DNA of 43,861 nucleotides from Hydrogenophilales bacterium CG_4_10_14_3_um_filter_63_21 (GCA_002784045.1 PFJX01000017.1:1-43861), one strand, 5' to 3'; numbered from the stretch's first letter, positions 22,343-30,956 are shown. The notes: generated by a model from the sequence alone, not told the origin. Numbers and translations: made by a program.

Positions 22343-23394
22343 GCCTTCTTCCCCTTCACCGCCCCGAACACCTTGGGTTGCGTCACCTGGTCGATCAACG
22401 GGCTCAATGCGTTGCCGATCAGGATGGCGTACATCACCCCTTCACTGAGGCCGCCGAAATAGCGAATCATCACCGTCACCACCCCGATCAGGGCGCCGTA
22501 GAGCCACACCCCTTTCGGCGTCACCGGCGAGGTCGCCATGTCAGTGGCCATGAACACCGCGCCCAGCATCAGGCCGCCGGAGAGCAGCACGAACAGCGGG
22601 TCGGGATAGCGCGCCGGGTCGATCATCTGAAACACCAGGGCGGTGAGCGCGGCGCTGCCCAGGTCGGCCACGGGAATGCGCCAGTCCATGAACTTGCGCG
22701 CCGCCAGATAGGCGCCGCAAAGCAGGATCAGGAGGGCCGAGGTTTCGCCCGCGGAGGCGGTGACAGCGCCACTGAGGAGATCCGCCGGCGTGGCCAGCAC
22801 GTTCTCGAACTTCCAGCGCGCCAGGGGCGTGGCGCCGGTGAAGCCGTCCAGCACCGATTTTGCCTGTAGCGCCCAGGCAGCGATGTCCGGCGGCGTCATC
22901 AGTGGCGCGGTGAAGGTAGTCGGCACGAACTCGCTGAAGCGCCGCGGCGCGAAGGCCGGCACCCAAGTGGTGATCGCGACCGGAAACGCCGCCTGGACAA
23001 AGGCGCGTCCCACCAGAGCCGGGTTGAGCACATTGCAGCCGATGCCGCCGAACAGCGCCTTGCCCAGGGCGATCGCGGTAAAACTGGCCACCGCGCCCAT
23101 CCACAGTGGGAAGGAGGGCGGTAGGGTCAGCGCCAGCAACAGGCCGGTGATGGTCGCACTCCAGTCCGACAGGGTGCTTGGCTTGCCGCTCAAACGGTTG
23201 AACAGGCGTTCGCTGGCGATGCAGGCGAGCGTCACCACGACGATCAAGGCCAGCGCGGAAAGCCCGTATTGCCAGACCGAAAAAGTGGCAATCGGCAGCA
23301 GGGCGAGCACCACGTGGAACATGATGTGCTCGACGCTGGCGCCCTTCACCACATGGGGTGAAGGGCGCAGTTCAATGCGGGGGGTCATGGTCAT
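22339..23394 (-). CDS. rnfD: Electron transport complex subunit RnfD, covalent FMN
   Basis: 351 residues with about nine or ten membrane helices. The flavinylation motif GFTGATPLA is present, with the target Thr at about residue 189. GGIGCNVLNPALVGRAF and a C-terminal MATDMATSPVTPKG block are conserved in RnfD/NqrB. It carries the ion-translocation path with RnfA/E. The ATG at 23394 has no clear ribosome site, and ATG 23388 is equally possible. It follows rnfC by 30 bp. Confidence 0.94.
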   Translation of the reverse strand: MTMTPRIELRPSPHVVKGASVEHIMFHVVLALLPIATFSVWQYGLSALALIVVVTLACIASERLFNRLSGKPSTLSDWSATITGLLLALTLPPSFPLWMGAVASFTAIALGKALFGGIGCNVLNPALVGRAFVQAAFPVAITTWVPAFAPRRFSEFVPTTFTAPLMTPPDIAAWALQAKSVLDGFTGATPLARWKFENVLATPADLLSGAVTASAGETSALLILLCGAYLAARKFMDWRIPVADLGSAALTALVFQMIDPARYPDPLFVLLSGGLMLGAVFMATDMATSPVTPKGVWLYGALIGVVTVMIRYFGGLSEGVMYAILIGNALSPLIDQVTQPKVFGAVKGKKA

Positions 23395-23424
23395 TTAGTT
23401 GGCGGTTGGCGGTTGGCGACTAAA

Positions 23425-24762
23425 TCAAGCCGCCTTCCCCCGCAGAACCCCCTTGGCCACGCGGAACTGCTGGACCAGGGGGATATGGGAGGGGCAAACG
23501 TAAGTACAGCAACCGCACTCGAAGCAGTCGCCCAGGTGGTAGTGGGTGCCCATTTCTTCATATTCGCGCTGGACGGCGAGCATGCCCAGCATGGAGGGGT
23601 TGAGGCCCATCGGGCAGGCGTTCACGCATTCGCCACACTTGATGCAGGGCCAGACTTGGCGCGCGGCTTCGATCTGAAGCTGGTCGAACACCAGGATGCC
23701 GGGCACCCCCTTGGTGACCGGCACCTCCAGCGAGGCGACGGCCTGGCCCATCATCGGGCCGCCCAGGATGATCTCGCGCTCGCCGCTGTCGGCGGCGCCG
23801 GCCCACTCCAGCACAGTGCGCATCGGCGTGCCGATCGGCACCCAGTAGTCGCCCGGCTTCTTGATACCGGGGCCGGTGACGGTGACCACCCGCTCGGTGA
23901 GCCCCTGCCCGGCCGGCAGCAATTGGCCCAATTGCGCCAGCGTGCCGATGTTATTGACCACCACACCGACCTGCATCGGCAATTTTCCGGGTGGCACTTC
24001 CAGGTCGAGCAGCGACTTGATCAGCATCTTCTCGGCGCCTTGCGGATACTTGGTCGGCACCACCTGGACCGTGATGCTGCTATCAGCGGGTAGGCATTCG
24101 CGGATGGCCGCCACCGCATCGAGCTTGTTGTCCTCGACACCGATGATGGCGCGCTCGGCGCCGATGGCCCGCATCGCCAGCCGCACCCCGACCATCAGAT
24201 CGGCGGGATGCTCAAGCATCAGGCGGTGGTCGCAGGTCAGATAGGGCTCGCACTCGCAGCCGTTGACGATCAGGGTGTGAATCTTGTGCTCGGCCGGCAC
24301 GCTGAGTTTGGCGTGGCTGGGGAAAGTGGCGCCGCCCAGGCCGACCATGCCGCTGTCCTGGATGGCTTGCAGGATTTCCTTGGGCGAAAGGGACTCCACG
24401 TCGCAGGGATTGGCCCAGCGCACTTCCTGGGTGGAGGCCTCGTACACGCGCAGGACGAGGGATTCGACCCAGGGGCCGCGCGCCGAGGGTTTCAGTTCGA
24501 TGGCTTCGATGACGCCATCGGCTGGGGCGTGAAGGGGGACCGACAGAAACCCGTCGGCCCGGGCTATGGGTTGGCCGCGAACGACCTCCTCGCCGGCCCG
24601 AACGAGGGGCACTGCCGGCTTACCGATGTGCTGCGCGAGGGGGAGGATCATGCGCGACGCAAACGGCATCCGACGAATCGGACTGCCGGCAGTGCGCTTG
24701 TTCGCGTCGGGGTGCACCCCACGCGAGAAGGTTTTGCGGCGGAAGAAGGGGAAGAGGCTCAT
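23425..24762 (-). CDS. rnfC: Electron transport complex subunit RnfC
   Basis: 445 residues. The N-terminal RnfC barrel-like region begins with a GVHPD motif. An NADH/flavin-binding (Nqo1-like) segment has GLGGATFPSHAKL and NGCECEPY. Two 4Fe-4S motifs are at the C-terminus (CIKCGECVNACPMGL and CFECGCCTYVCPSHIPL). It is the cytoplasmic subunit that meets NAD(H). It is short compared with gammaproteobacterial RnfC, which has long repetitive tails, and closer in length to clostridial or Bacteroidetes forms. It starts at ATG 24762, 47 bp after the oxidoreductase gene; that spacer contains a small GGGTGC/GCACCC palindrome. Confidence 0.95.
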   Translation of the reverse strand: MSLFPFFRRKTFSRGVHPDANKRTAGSPIRRMPFASRMILPLAQHIGKPAVPLVRAGEEVVRGQPIARADGFLSVPLHAPADGVIEAIELKPSARGPWVESLVLRVYEASTQEVRWANPCDVESLSPKEILQAIQDSGMVGLGGATFPSHAKLSVPAEHKIHTLIVNGCECEPYLTCDHRLMLEHPADLMVGVRLAMRAIGAERAIIGVEDNKLDAVAAIRECLPADSSITVQVVPTKYPQGAEKMLIKSLLDLEVPPGKLPMQVGVVVNNIGTLAQLGQLLPAGQGLTERVVTVTGPGIKKPGDYWVPIGTPMRTVLEWAGAADSGEREIILGGPMMGQAVASLEVPVTKGVPGILVFDQLQIEAARQVWPCIKCGECVNACPMGLNPSMLGMLAVQREYEEMGTHYHLGDCFECGCCTYVCPSHIPLVQQFRVAKGVLRGKAA

Positions 24763-24809
24763 GGTTGCTTGGTCGTAGGGTGCACGGCGCACCCGACGAC
24801 GGCGCTCCC

Positions 24810-27800
24810 TCAGTTGTACTTCGCCGCCCGGGCGATCAGCTTGTCGACATTCGGCTCGGCCATGTTCCAGGGCGTGCCGGGGTGGATGATGCCGGCGGTG
24901 CACTTCTCCGCCGCCTTGACGAGGTTGACGAAGGAGGTGCCTTGCGGGTTGATGACCGTGGCCTGCTTGTTGCCGTTGTAGGCGAACACCTTGGGCGCAA
25001 GGGTGGTGCACTCGTCGCAGGCGGTGCATTCCGGCGTGTCGATGTAAACCGCATCGCCCTGTAGCGCAGGCGTCTCGCCTGCCTTCGCGGCGGTGGATGC
25101 AGGCGAGGACGCCTGCGCTACAACACCGTCGCCGAAGTTGGCCAGGCTGGCGCTGATCTGGCCCAGCAACTCGGCACGCGCCCGGTCGGCGATGGCCTGC
25201 TCGTCCACCACGGGCGTATCCATGCCGGCGACATCCTTCAACTGTTGCCAGAACTGCTGGCGTTCCTCGCAGGCGTTGACCAGTTCCGCCGACACGATCA
25301 CCCGCATCAGTCGCTGCTTTTTGTCCACCGCCCAGATGTAAGGGAACTTGCCGTCGCGATCGTCGGCATCGAGTTTCAGGAAGTCGGCCAGGAGCACCAT
25401 GCTGTTGCCACCCTCATCGTTCCAGGTATCCGGCGGCGCTTTCTTGAATTGCTTGGCGAAGCGGCCCTCACCCAGCGCGAAATCGGCGAAGGTCATGGGC
25501 AGTTTCATCGTCGCGAGGGTGCCGTCTTCCTCCTGGTAGGCCAGGGTGTAGCTGGGCCATTCGGCGTCCATCTCCGGGTTGCCTTCCAGGCTCACGCACT
25601 CGCTGAAGGTGGTGCCCAGATCGGGGTCGTAGCGGAACAGCGGGTAGGCGCGCGATTCCACCGCCAGCTTGGAGCGTTCCACCGCCATGTCGTCGCCAAC
25701 GCCATGTTCCGGCGGGCACACGGCGTAGATGTTGAACAGGGCCGGGCGGCGGCTGTTGAGGCCATCGATGTAGCTCTCGATCAAGTGGGTCGGATTGGAA
25801 ATGGCGCTCTGGGCGACGAAGGCGGTGCGGTGCGCCATGCCGATGACGCTGATTTCCTTGCGGATTTCCTTCTTGCCGTGGCGCTGCTTGCCATAGGGCG
25901 ACATGTCCGCCACCTGGCTGACAAAGCCGGAGGTGCAAGCCTGGCCGCCGGTATTGGAATAGACCTGGGTGTCGACCACCAGCACCTTCACCGGCATCCC
26001 GGTCATCAAGGCGCGCGAGAGGTTCTGGAAGCCGATGTCGTACATCGCGCCGTCGCCGCCAATGGCGACCACGGGCGGGCTCAGGTGCCACTCTTCTGCC
26101 GAGAATTTTTCCCAGTTGTAGTAGGTGAACTCGGCGTCGTGCACGGCCGGGTTATAGCCGCCGTTGAGTTCAATCTGCGCCATCCGAACCGCCTTGAAGC
26201 CGTCCGCCATCTTCGCCATGTGGCCCTCGAACAGGCCCATCGCCACCGAGGGGGAGTCCTGGAACAGGTGCGAAGTCCAGGGGAATGGGTACGGATTGAA
26301 CGGGAAGGTGGAGGCCCACACCGAGGTACAGCCGGTCGAGTTGGCGATGCCCATCACGGCGCGGCCACGCTGGGTCGGACCTTCCACATAGCGCCACTTG
26401 AGGTCTTTCAGGCGCGCCAGCAGTTGCGTCACCCACTTCAGCCACTGCGGGTCGATGGGCTGGGCGTGGGCATCCCCCTTGAGGCTCTCGGACAGGTTGG
26501 CGAGGGTAAGGTCGTGGCCCTGGCTGGCTTCAACGGCGGCCAGCACGGCGCGAGTATCGGACAAGTCCACGGTCTCGGTGAGCTTCATCCGGAGATGCTT
26601 TTCCAGTCCGTCGATCAGGCCGTCAAGCTTTTCCACGAAGGCCGCCACACGCGGCTGCATCAGCGCGGTGACGGTGGATGTGAACAGGTGGATGGCGGTC
26701 TTCTCGCCGCAACCCAGGCAGGCGCCGTCGCCGCAGGCCATGCTGTTGTAGTTGTGTTTGTCCAGCAGCAGGGTTTCCAGCGCGCCGATCTTCTCGTCGA
26801 GATCGTCGATGCGGCGGTAGTCCTTCGGCGTGCTGGGCAGGTCGAGCCAGAATTTCCAGTCGCGCCGCAGTTGCGCGACGCTGTCCTCGTTCTGGGTGAC
26901 CATTTTCAGGGCGTTGTCCTCGCAGACCTCCACGCACAACGCGCAGCCCTTGCAAGTGTAGGGGTTGACGGTAATGGAAAAGAGGCCACCACTGCCTTTG
27001 CCTTTCTTCTCCTTGTTGGTCCAGTAGGGCTTGGTGGTGGCGAACTGGAATTCACCGATCTGTTGTTCCAGGAGGTGGTATTCCTCTTCCATCGCCGCGT
27101 TGCCCTGGTTGGGGTCTTCGTGAATGGCGTCCTCGATCGCCTGGCGCATCAGGGCGCGCACGTCGAGGCCGTCCTTCTCCAGCGCCCCGCGCAGCTTCTT
27201 CTCGATGACGCGGGAACCCTTGCGCAGGAAGCGGGTGATGCGGCCGCCCATCTCGATATTGCTGATGGCGGTACCCAGCACATCGCCCACCGTCGAAACC
27301 AGGCCGGGAATTGCCGAGTCCGGGCACTGGGTGTAGCAGTTGCCGCAGGCGGTGCAGTTTTCCGCGATCCACACCGGGTGTTCAAAACGAATCTGGGCCA
27401 TGTCGCGATAGACGCCGGTGACCGCGGGGATCAGGGCCATGCCCATGAACGGATCGGCGAGGTTGTCGGAGCCCTTGCCGGAAAGGTAGAAGCTCCCGGT
27501 CTGTTCCCAGAAGCGGTGCAGGTCGGCGGACTTGGCCAGCTTGCCGGCGTTTTCCGGTTGCCGCTTCAGCATGATGGGCAATGCGGGCAGGGGCTTCGCC
27601 CCTGACGGCTGGCGCGCGCCAATCTGCTTCACGGCGGTGGGAATCTCGTGAATCTCCGTGTAACCGCGCTTCACCACGCGCAGGTTGTCATCGACCACGC
27701 GCTGGCCCTTCTTGCCGAACTTTTCGTTGAGCTGATTTTCGATGGCGCGGAATAGGGTTTCCTCATCCAGGCCGGCGCGCCGCCGCACATCCGAGGCATG

Positions 27801-29816
27801 GAAAAAGGCGCCCTGGAAGGCGTTGCCCTGCATTCTGAGTTGCAGATCGGGGTTGGAGGATTCCTCGCGGGCGATGCTGAAGGCATCCAGATAAAACACC
27901 TGGATGTCGTTCTCGACGATGGTTTTCTGGACGTGCGGCGGGAAGGTCGCCCACAGCGCCGCGGCATCCGGCAAATTGCTCTGGATGATGAACACGCCCG
28001 CTTTCTTGAGGCCGGTTACCGCATGGGTGTGCAGGAACACCTGTGGGTCGGGCGAGAGCACCACATCCACTTCCGAGTATTCGCAGTTGACGCGGATCGG
28101 CTCGGGCGCGGCGGACAGGTAATAGGTGGTGGGCTGGCCCTTCTTCTCGGAGCCATACTTCGGGTTGGCCTTGATGTCCCAGCCCAGCAGCTCGAACAAG
28201 GTCATCGCCAGATTCTTGCCGGTGGTCACCGCGCCCCAGCCGCCCACCGAGTGCAAGCGCACGGCGATGGCGCCCTTCGGCATCAGGTTGGGGTTCTCGG
28301 AGCCGTGGAGCGCCAGCTCCTTGATCTTCGGGTAGGCGGCGAGGATTTCCTGTTGATGGATTTCCTGCTTCGGGTTGGCCGCCTGGTCGTGGATGAAGTC
28401 GATGGAGAGGTAATAGAACTTTTTGTGCGCACCTTTTTCCGTCATGTTTTCGATGGCGGCGATCAGGGCTTCCGGTTGCAGGTCGCGCGAGCCGAGACCG
28501 TAACAGCCGGAATACAGGCGCGGCAGGTCGGTCAACTTGGCGTAAGCCGCGTAGCCTGGGTAGGCGCCGGCGTCTGGAGAGTTCTGGCTGCGCCGAAACT
28601 CTGCATCCACGCCGTTTTCCAGGCACTTGCTCACGGTGGCGCGCACTTCGCGCATCAGCGGCAGATCTTCCGCCATCGGCTGGTCGGTGCGCTCCAGCAC
28701 GGCCACGCCCTTCTTGCCCTTGAGCACATGGCCCAGCAGGTCGCCGGGGAAGGGACGGAAGCAGGTCAGGTTGACCACGCCCACTTTCACTTTGCGGTTC
28801 TCGCGCAGCCAGTCGGCGACGGCGGCCGCCTGCACAGTCATGCTGCCCTGGCCGAGGATGAGGTAGTCGGCGTCGTCGCAGCGATAGGCATCGACGCGGC
28901 GGTAGCGGCGGCCAGTCAGCGCGGCGAACTCGGCCATGCACTGATCCATGAGTGCCGGGATGTGCTGAAAGAAATACGGGCGCTGCGCGGCGGTGGCCTG
29001 CATGTGCGCGTCCTGGTTGGCGACGCCGCCGGACACCAGCGGGGAATCCACATCCCAGATCGCCGGCACGCGGCGGCGCTTCGGGCCATAGATGATTTCC
29101 TGCGCCGGCGTCGGGGTGTCGATGAGGTCGTCCGGGCGGCCCAGGAAATCCACCACCAGCCCCTTTTCCGGCGTCAACACCGGCTCGATCAGGTGGGTGG
29201 TGAGGAAGCCGTCCATTCCCATGATGGCCGGGGTCAAGGAGAGTTCGGCGGTCTTGCGCGCGATCATGTTGAGGTCGGCGGCTTCCTGCGCGCTCTTGGC
29301 CATCACCTGGATAAAGCCGGTGTCGTCGGCGCAGTGGTAGTCGTCATGGCCGCAATGCACGTTGAGGGTCGCCTTGGTGATCGCGCGGCAGCCCAGGTTG
29401 AGCACATAGGGCAGGCGCTTGCCAACGGCGCCATAGAGCGATTCGTGCATGAAGGCCATGCCCTGGGAGGAGGTGAAATTCACCGCGCGCAGGCCGGTCA
29501 TGGCCATCCCGGCGGTCACCCCGGCGGCGGCATGTTCGGATTCCGGTTCCAGGAAAATCAACGGGCGGCCCGACATATTCACCTGGCCGGCGGCCACCGC
29601 CTCGGACCAGTACTCGCCCATGTTGGTGGACGGCGTGATGGGGTAAGCACCGGCGGCATCGGAAGCGACGCGCTCGACCAGGATCACGGCGGTGTTGCCG
29701 TCGATGGCATCACGCACGCCGGGGTATTTCACGTTCCTGGCGGTGGTTTTAGAAGACGTGCCCGGCTCCATCAGGTGCATCTGGCCGAGCAGTTGGGTGA
29801 TGGGGTTTTTGATCAT
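24810..29816 (-). CDS. Large pyruvate/2-oxoacid:ferredoxin oxidoreductase-like protein fused to a ferredoxin domain
   Basis: 1,668 residues, against about 1,170-1,200 for ordinary NifJ/PFOR. Domain order: PFOR I/II with AYPITPSTNMGE near residue 45; the gamma domain with SVGGWGAVTTGKNLA (about 510-740); 4Fe-4S motifs CTACGNCYTQCP (about 817) and CKGCALCVEVC (about 954), with an unusually long, charged insertion of about 130 residues between them; the proximal cluster CGDGACLGCGE (about 1024); a helical insertion; and the TPP site GGDGAMYDIGFQ (about 1250) with SNTGGQ. A C-terminal ferredoxin-like domain (about 1595-1668) has CTACDEC and a distal Cys before IIHPG. Such enzymes convert 2-oxoacid plus CoA to acyl-CoA, CO2 and reduced ferredoxin, reversibly; pyruvate is likely but not proven. 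ATG 29816 (GAGAGG 9 nt upstream) is preferred to TTG 29837. It lies between rnfB and rnfC. Confidence 0.9.
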   Translation of the reverse strand: MIKNPITQLLGQMHLMEPGTSSKTTARNVKYPGVRDAIDGNTAVILVERVASDAAGAYPITPSTNMGEYWSEAVAAGQVNMSGRPLIFLEPESEHAAAGVTAGMAMTGLRAVNFTSSQGMAFMHESLYGAVGKRLPYVLNLGCRAITKATLNVHCGHDDYHCADDTGFIQVMAKSAQEAADLNMIARKTAELSLTPAIMGMDGFLTTHLIEPVLTPEKGLVVDFLGRPDDLIDTPTPAQEIIYGPKRRRVPAIWDVDSPLVSGGVANQDAHMQATAAQRPYFFQHIPALMDQCMAEFAALTGRRYRRVDAYRCDDADYLILGQGSMTVQAAAVADWLRENRKVKVGVVNLTCFRPFPGDLLGHVLKGKKGVAVLERTDQPMAEDLPLMREVRATVSKCLENGVDAEFRRSQNSPDAGAYPGYAAYAKLTDLPRLYSGCYGLGSRDLQPEALIAAIENMTEKGAHKKFYYLSIDFIHDQAANPKQEIHQQEILAAYPKIKELALHGSENPNLMPKGAIAVRLHSVGGWGAVTTGKNLAMTLFELLGWDIKANPKYGSEKKGQPTTYYLSAAPEPIRVNCEYSEVDVVLSPDPQVFLHTHAVTGLKKAGVFIIQSNLPDAAALWATFPPHVQKTIVENDIQVFYLDAFSIAREESSNPDLQLRMQGNAFQGAFFHASDVRRRAGLDEETLFRAIENQLNEKFGKKGQRVVDDNLRVVKRGYTEIHEIPTAVKQIGARQPSGAKPLPALPIMLKRQPENAGKLAKSADLHRFWEQTGSFYLSGKGSDNLADPFMGMALIPAVTGVYRDMAQIRFEHPVWIAENCTACGNCYTQCPDSAIPGLVSTVGDVLGTAISNIEMGGRITRFLRKGSRVIEKKLRGALEKDGLDVRALMRQAIEDAIHEDPNQGNAAMEEEYHLLEQQIGEFQFATTKPYWTNKEKKGKGSGGLFSITVNPYTCKGCALCVEVCEDNALKMVTQNEDSVAQLRRDWKFWLDLPSTPKDYRRIDDLDEKIGALETLLLDKHNYNSMACGDGACLGCGEKTAIHLFTSTVTALMQPRVAAFVEKLDGLIDGLEKHLRMKLTETVDLSDTRAVLAAVEASQGHDLTLANLSESLKGDAHAQPIDPQWLKWVTQLLARLKDLKWRYVEGPTQRGRAVMGIANSTGCTSVWASTFPFNPYPFPWTSHLFQDSPSVAMGLFEGHMAKMADGFKAVRMAQIELNGGYNPAVHDAEFTYYNWEKFSAEEWHLSPPVVAIGGDGAMYDIGFQNLSRALMTGMPVKVLVVDTQVYSNTGGQACTSGFVSQVADMSPYGKQRHGKKEIRKEISVIGMAHRTAFVAQSAISNPTHLIESYIDGLNSRRPALFNIYAVCPPEHGVGDDMAVERSKLAVESRAYPLFRYDPDLGTTFSECVSLEGNPEMDAEWPSYTLAYQEEDGTLATMKLPMTFADFALGEGRFAKQFKKAPPDTWNDEGGNSMVLLADFLKLDADDRDGKFPYIWAVDKKQRLMRVIVSAELVNACEERQQFWQQLKDVAGMDTPVVDEQAIADRARAELLGQISASLANFGDGVVAQASSPASTAAKAGETPALQGDAVYIDTPECTACDECTTLAPKVFAYNGNKQATVINPQGTSFVNLVKAAEKCTAGIIHPGTPWNMAEPNVDKLIARAAKYN
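25060..25122. repeat. In-frame REP-like inverted repeat inside the oxidoreductase gene
   Basis: TGTAGCGCAGGCGTC-TCGCCTGC (25060-25082) and the complement of TGTAGCGCAGGCGTC-CTCGCCTGC (25099-25122) form a 23/24-bp inverted repeat with one indel and a 16-bp spacer. On the minus strand it is translated without interruption as a low-complexity linker (ASSPASTAAKAGETPALQ, about residues 1565-1586) just before the C-terminal ferredoxin domain. Same family as the palindrome at 3441-3465. Confidence 0.85.
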
Positions 29817-29829
29817 TTCGAAATGCCTC

Positions 29830-30714
29830 TCAGACAACGTTGGCGCTCACCGGGAGCGCTTCCATGCGGATGATCTTCTTGGCCTCGCGTCCTTTCGCCG
29901 GCGGCTTGCCATCCAGCCAGACAATGGCCCCGGTGGGGCAACGCTCGATCGCCACGGCAGACGCCAAGGGGTTCTTGGCGTAGTCGATCACCGCCAGGTT
30001 GCGGTCCAGGCGGATCAGGCCGGGGGCGGCATCCATCACGCACTTGCCGCAGGCGGTACAGGCCACCCCGCATTGCGCTTCGGCGATATCGCCATCCGCC
30101 CGGCTCTTGCAGGCCACCCAGAGCTTGTGGCTCAGCGGCTGCAAGGAAAAAAGGTCTTTCGGACACACCGCGACGCAGTCGCCGCAGGCCGTGCACTGGT
30201 CGGCATCCACCCGCGGGAGGCCGTATTGATCCATGGCGATGGCGTCGAAATCACATGACACCTCACAATCGCCCAGCCCCAGGCAGCCCCAGGCGCAGGC
30301 CTTGCCGCCCCCGGAAACCGTGGCCGCCGCGCGGCAGGTGGACAGCCCTTGGTAACTGGCGCGCATCCTGGCGACATGGCTGCCGCCGGCGCAGGCCAGG
30401 CGCGCCACCTGCTTCTCGACTTCACCCATGGCCACGCCCAGAAAACTGGCGATAGTGGCGTTCATGTCCGGAGAGTTCACGGTGCACCTGGCCGGAACCC
30501 TCTCACCCGCCACCACCTGTTCCGCGAAGTTGCGGCAGCCCGCCGTGCCGCAAGCGCCGCAATTGGACTTCGGCAACATTTCCTCGACCTCATCGATGCG
30601 CGGATCCTCGTAGACATAGAAACGCTTGTTGGCCAAGGACAACAGCCAGGCCAAAGCGCCACCCAGGACCGCCATGAAGACCCCCGCCACCGCCACATCT
30701 GCAATCGTCTCCAT
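29830..30714 (-). CDS. rnfB: Electron transport complex subunit RnfB
   Basis: 294 residues. A transmembrane helix (about 6-28) leads into the CGACGTAGCRNFAE motif, the 4Fe-4S site of RnfB. Next come Cys-rich segments, a ferredoxin motif CTACGDCVAVCP and a second site built from CTACGKC and a later RCPTGAI. RnfB is the cytoplasmic entry point that takes electrons from ferredoxin. ATG 30714 has AGGAG about 5 nt upstream; a GTG at 30717 is too close. First gene of the rnf operon, 13 bp before the oxidoreductase start and divergent from the LysR gene. Confidence 0.94.
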   Translation of the reverse strand: METIADVAVAGVFMAVLGGALAWLLSLANKRFYVYEDPRIDEVEEMLPKSNCGACGTAGCRNFAEQVVAGERVPARCTVNSPDMNATIASFLGVAMGEVEKQVARLACAGGSHVARMRASYQGLSTCRAAATVSGGGKACAWGCLGLGDCEVSCDFDAIAMDQYGLPRVDADQCTACGDCVAVCPKDLFSLQPLSHKLWVACKSRADGDIAEAQCGVACTACGKCVMDAAPGLIRLDRNLAVIDYAKNPLASAVAIERCPTGAIVWLDGKPPAKGREAKKIIRMEALPVSANVV

Positions 30715-30725
30715 CACCGCTCCTT

Positions 30726-30748
30726 TACCTGATATGGATAGTCAGGTA
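30726..30748. promoter_or_regulatory. Inverted repeat in the rnfB leader
   Basis: TACCTGA and TCAGGTA, separated by 9 bp, lie just upstream of the rnfB ribosome site. The symmetry and spacing would suit a dimeric regulator or a small leader hairpin. The regulator is not known from sequence; the divergent LysR protein is a candidate. Confidence 0.4.
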
Positions 30749-30814
30749 TGCCAGGACCATCATGTCCACAAATGTTGCAGTGCACAGTGTATTGATATGG
30801 CAAACAGGTCATCG

Positions 30815-30842
30815 GCCAATAATTTCAATCTTGAACATTGGC
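30815..30842. promoter_or_regulatory. Candidate LysR operator between rnfB and lysR
   Basis: GCCAAT and ATTGGC are separated by 16 bp in the AT-rich middle of the divergent intergenic region (30715-30956). LysR-type regulators usually bind interrupted dyads in such regions and control the divergent gene. The dyad is seen; its function is inferred. Confidence 0.35.
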
Positions 30843-30884
30843 AAATTTAATGATGCAATGCACAAACCCCGCGTTTTTACGTAG

Positions 30885-30933
30885 GTCGGGTTAGCGGCTT
30901 TATCGCGTCATCGTCCCCGAAGGGGAACCCGAC
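30885..30933. repeat. REP-like palindrome upstream of the LysR gene
   Basis: GTCGGGTT (30885-30892) pairs with AACCCGAC (30926-30933), with CCCC-GAA-GGGG inside. Preceded by GTAG, it resembles the spacer at 39258-39300, which also has GTCGG followed by GCGGCTTTATCGC. It ends 23 bp before the lysR ATG and may fold in the leader. Confidence 0.5.
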
Positions 30934-30956
30934 GACACGCCCACAAGAGCGATCCC

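Noticed and set aside
20241-24762. Na+-NQR instead of Rnf
   Set aside because: RnfB with its Cys cluster motif and RnfC with two 4Fe-4S sites are present, and NqrA and NqrF are absent.
25245-27605. 786-codon open frame on the plus strand opposite the oxidoreductase
   Set aside because: It is antisense to a gene with clear PFOR motifs. The translation is His/Gly/Gln-rich with no domain, as expected from GC-rich third-position bias.
27798-29873. 691-codon open frame on the plus strand opposite the oxidoreductase N-terminal half
   Set aside because: Same reason: a mirror frame of a highly conserved gene, with no recognisable domain or ribosome-binding site.
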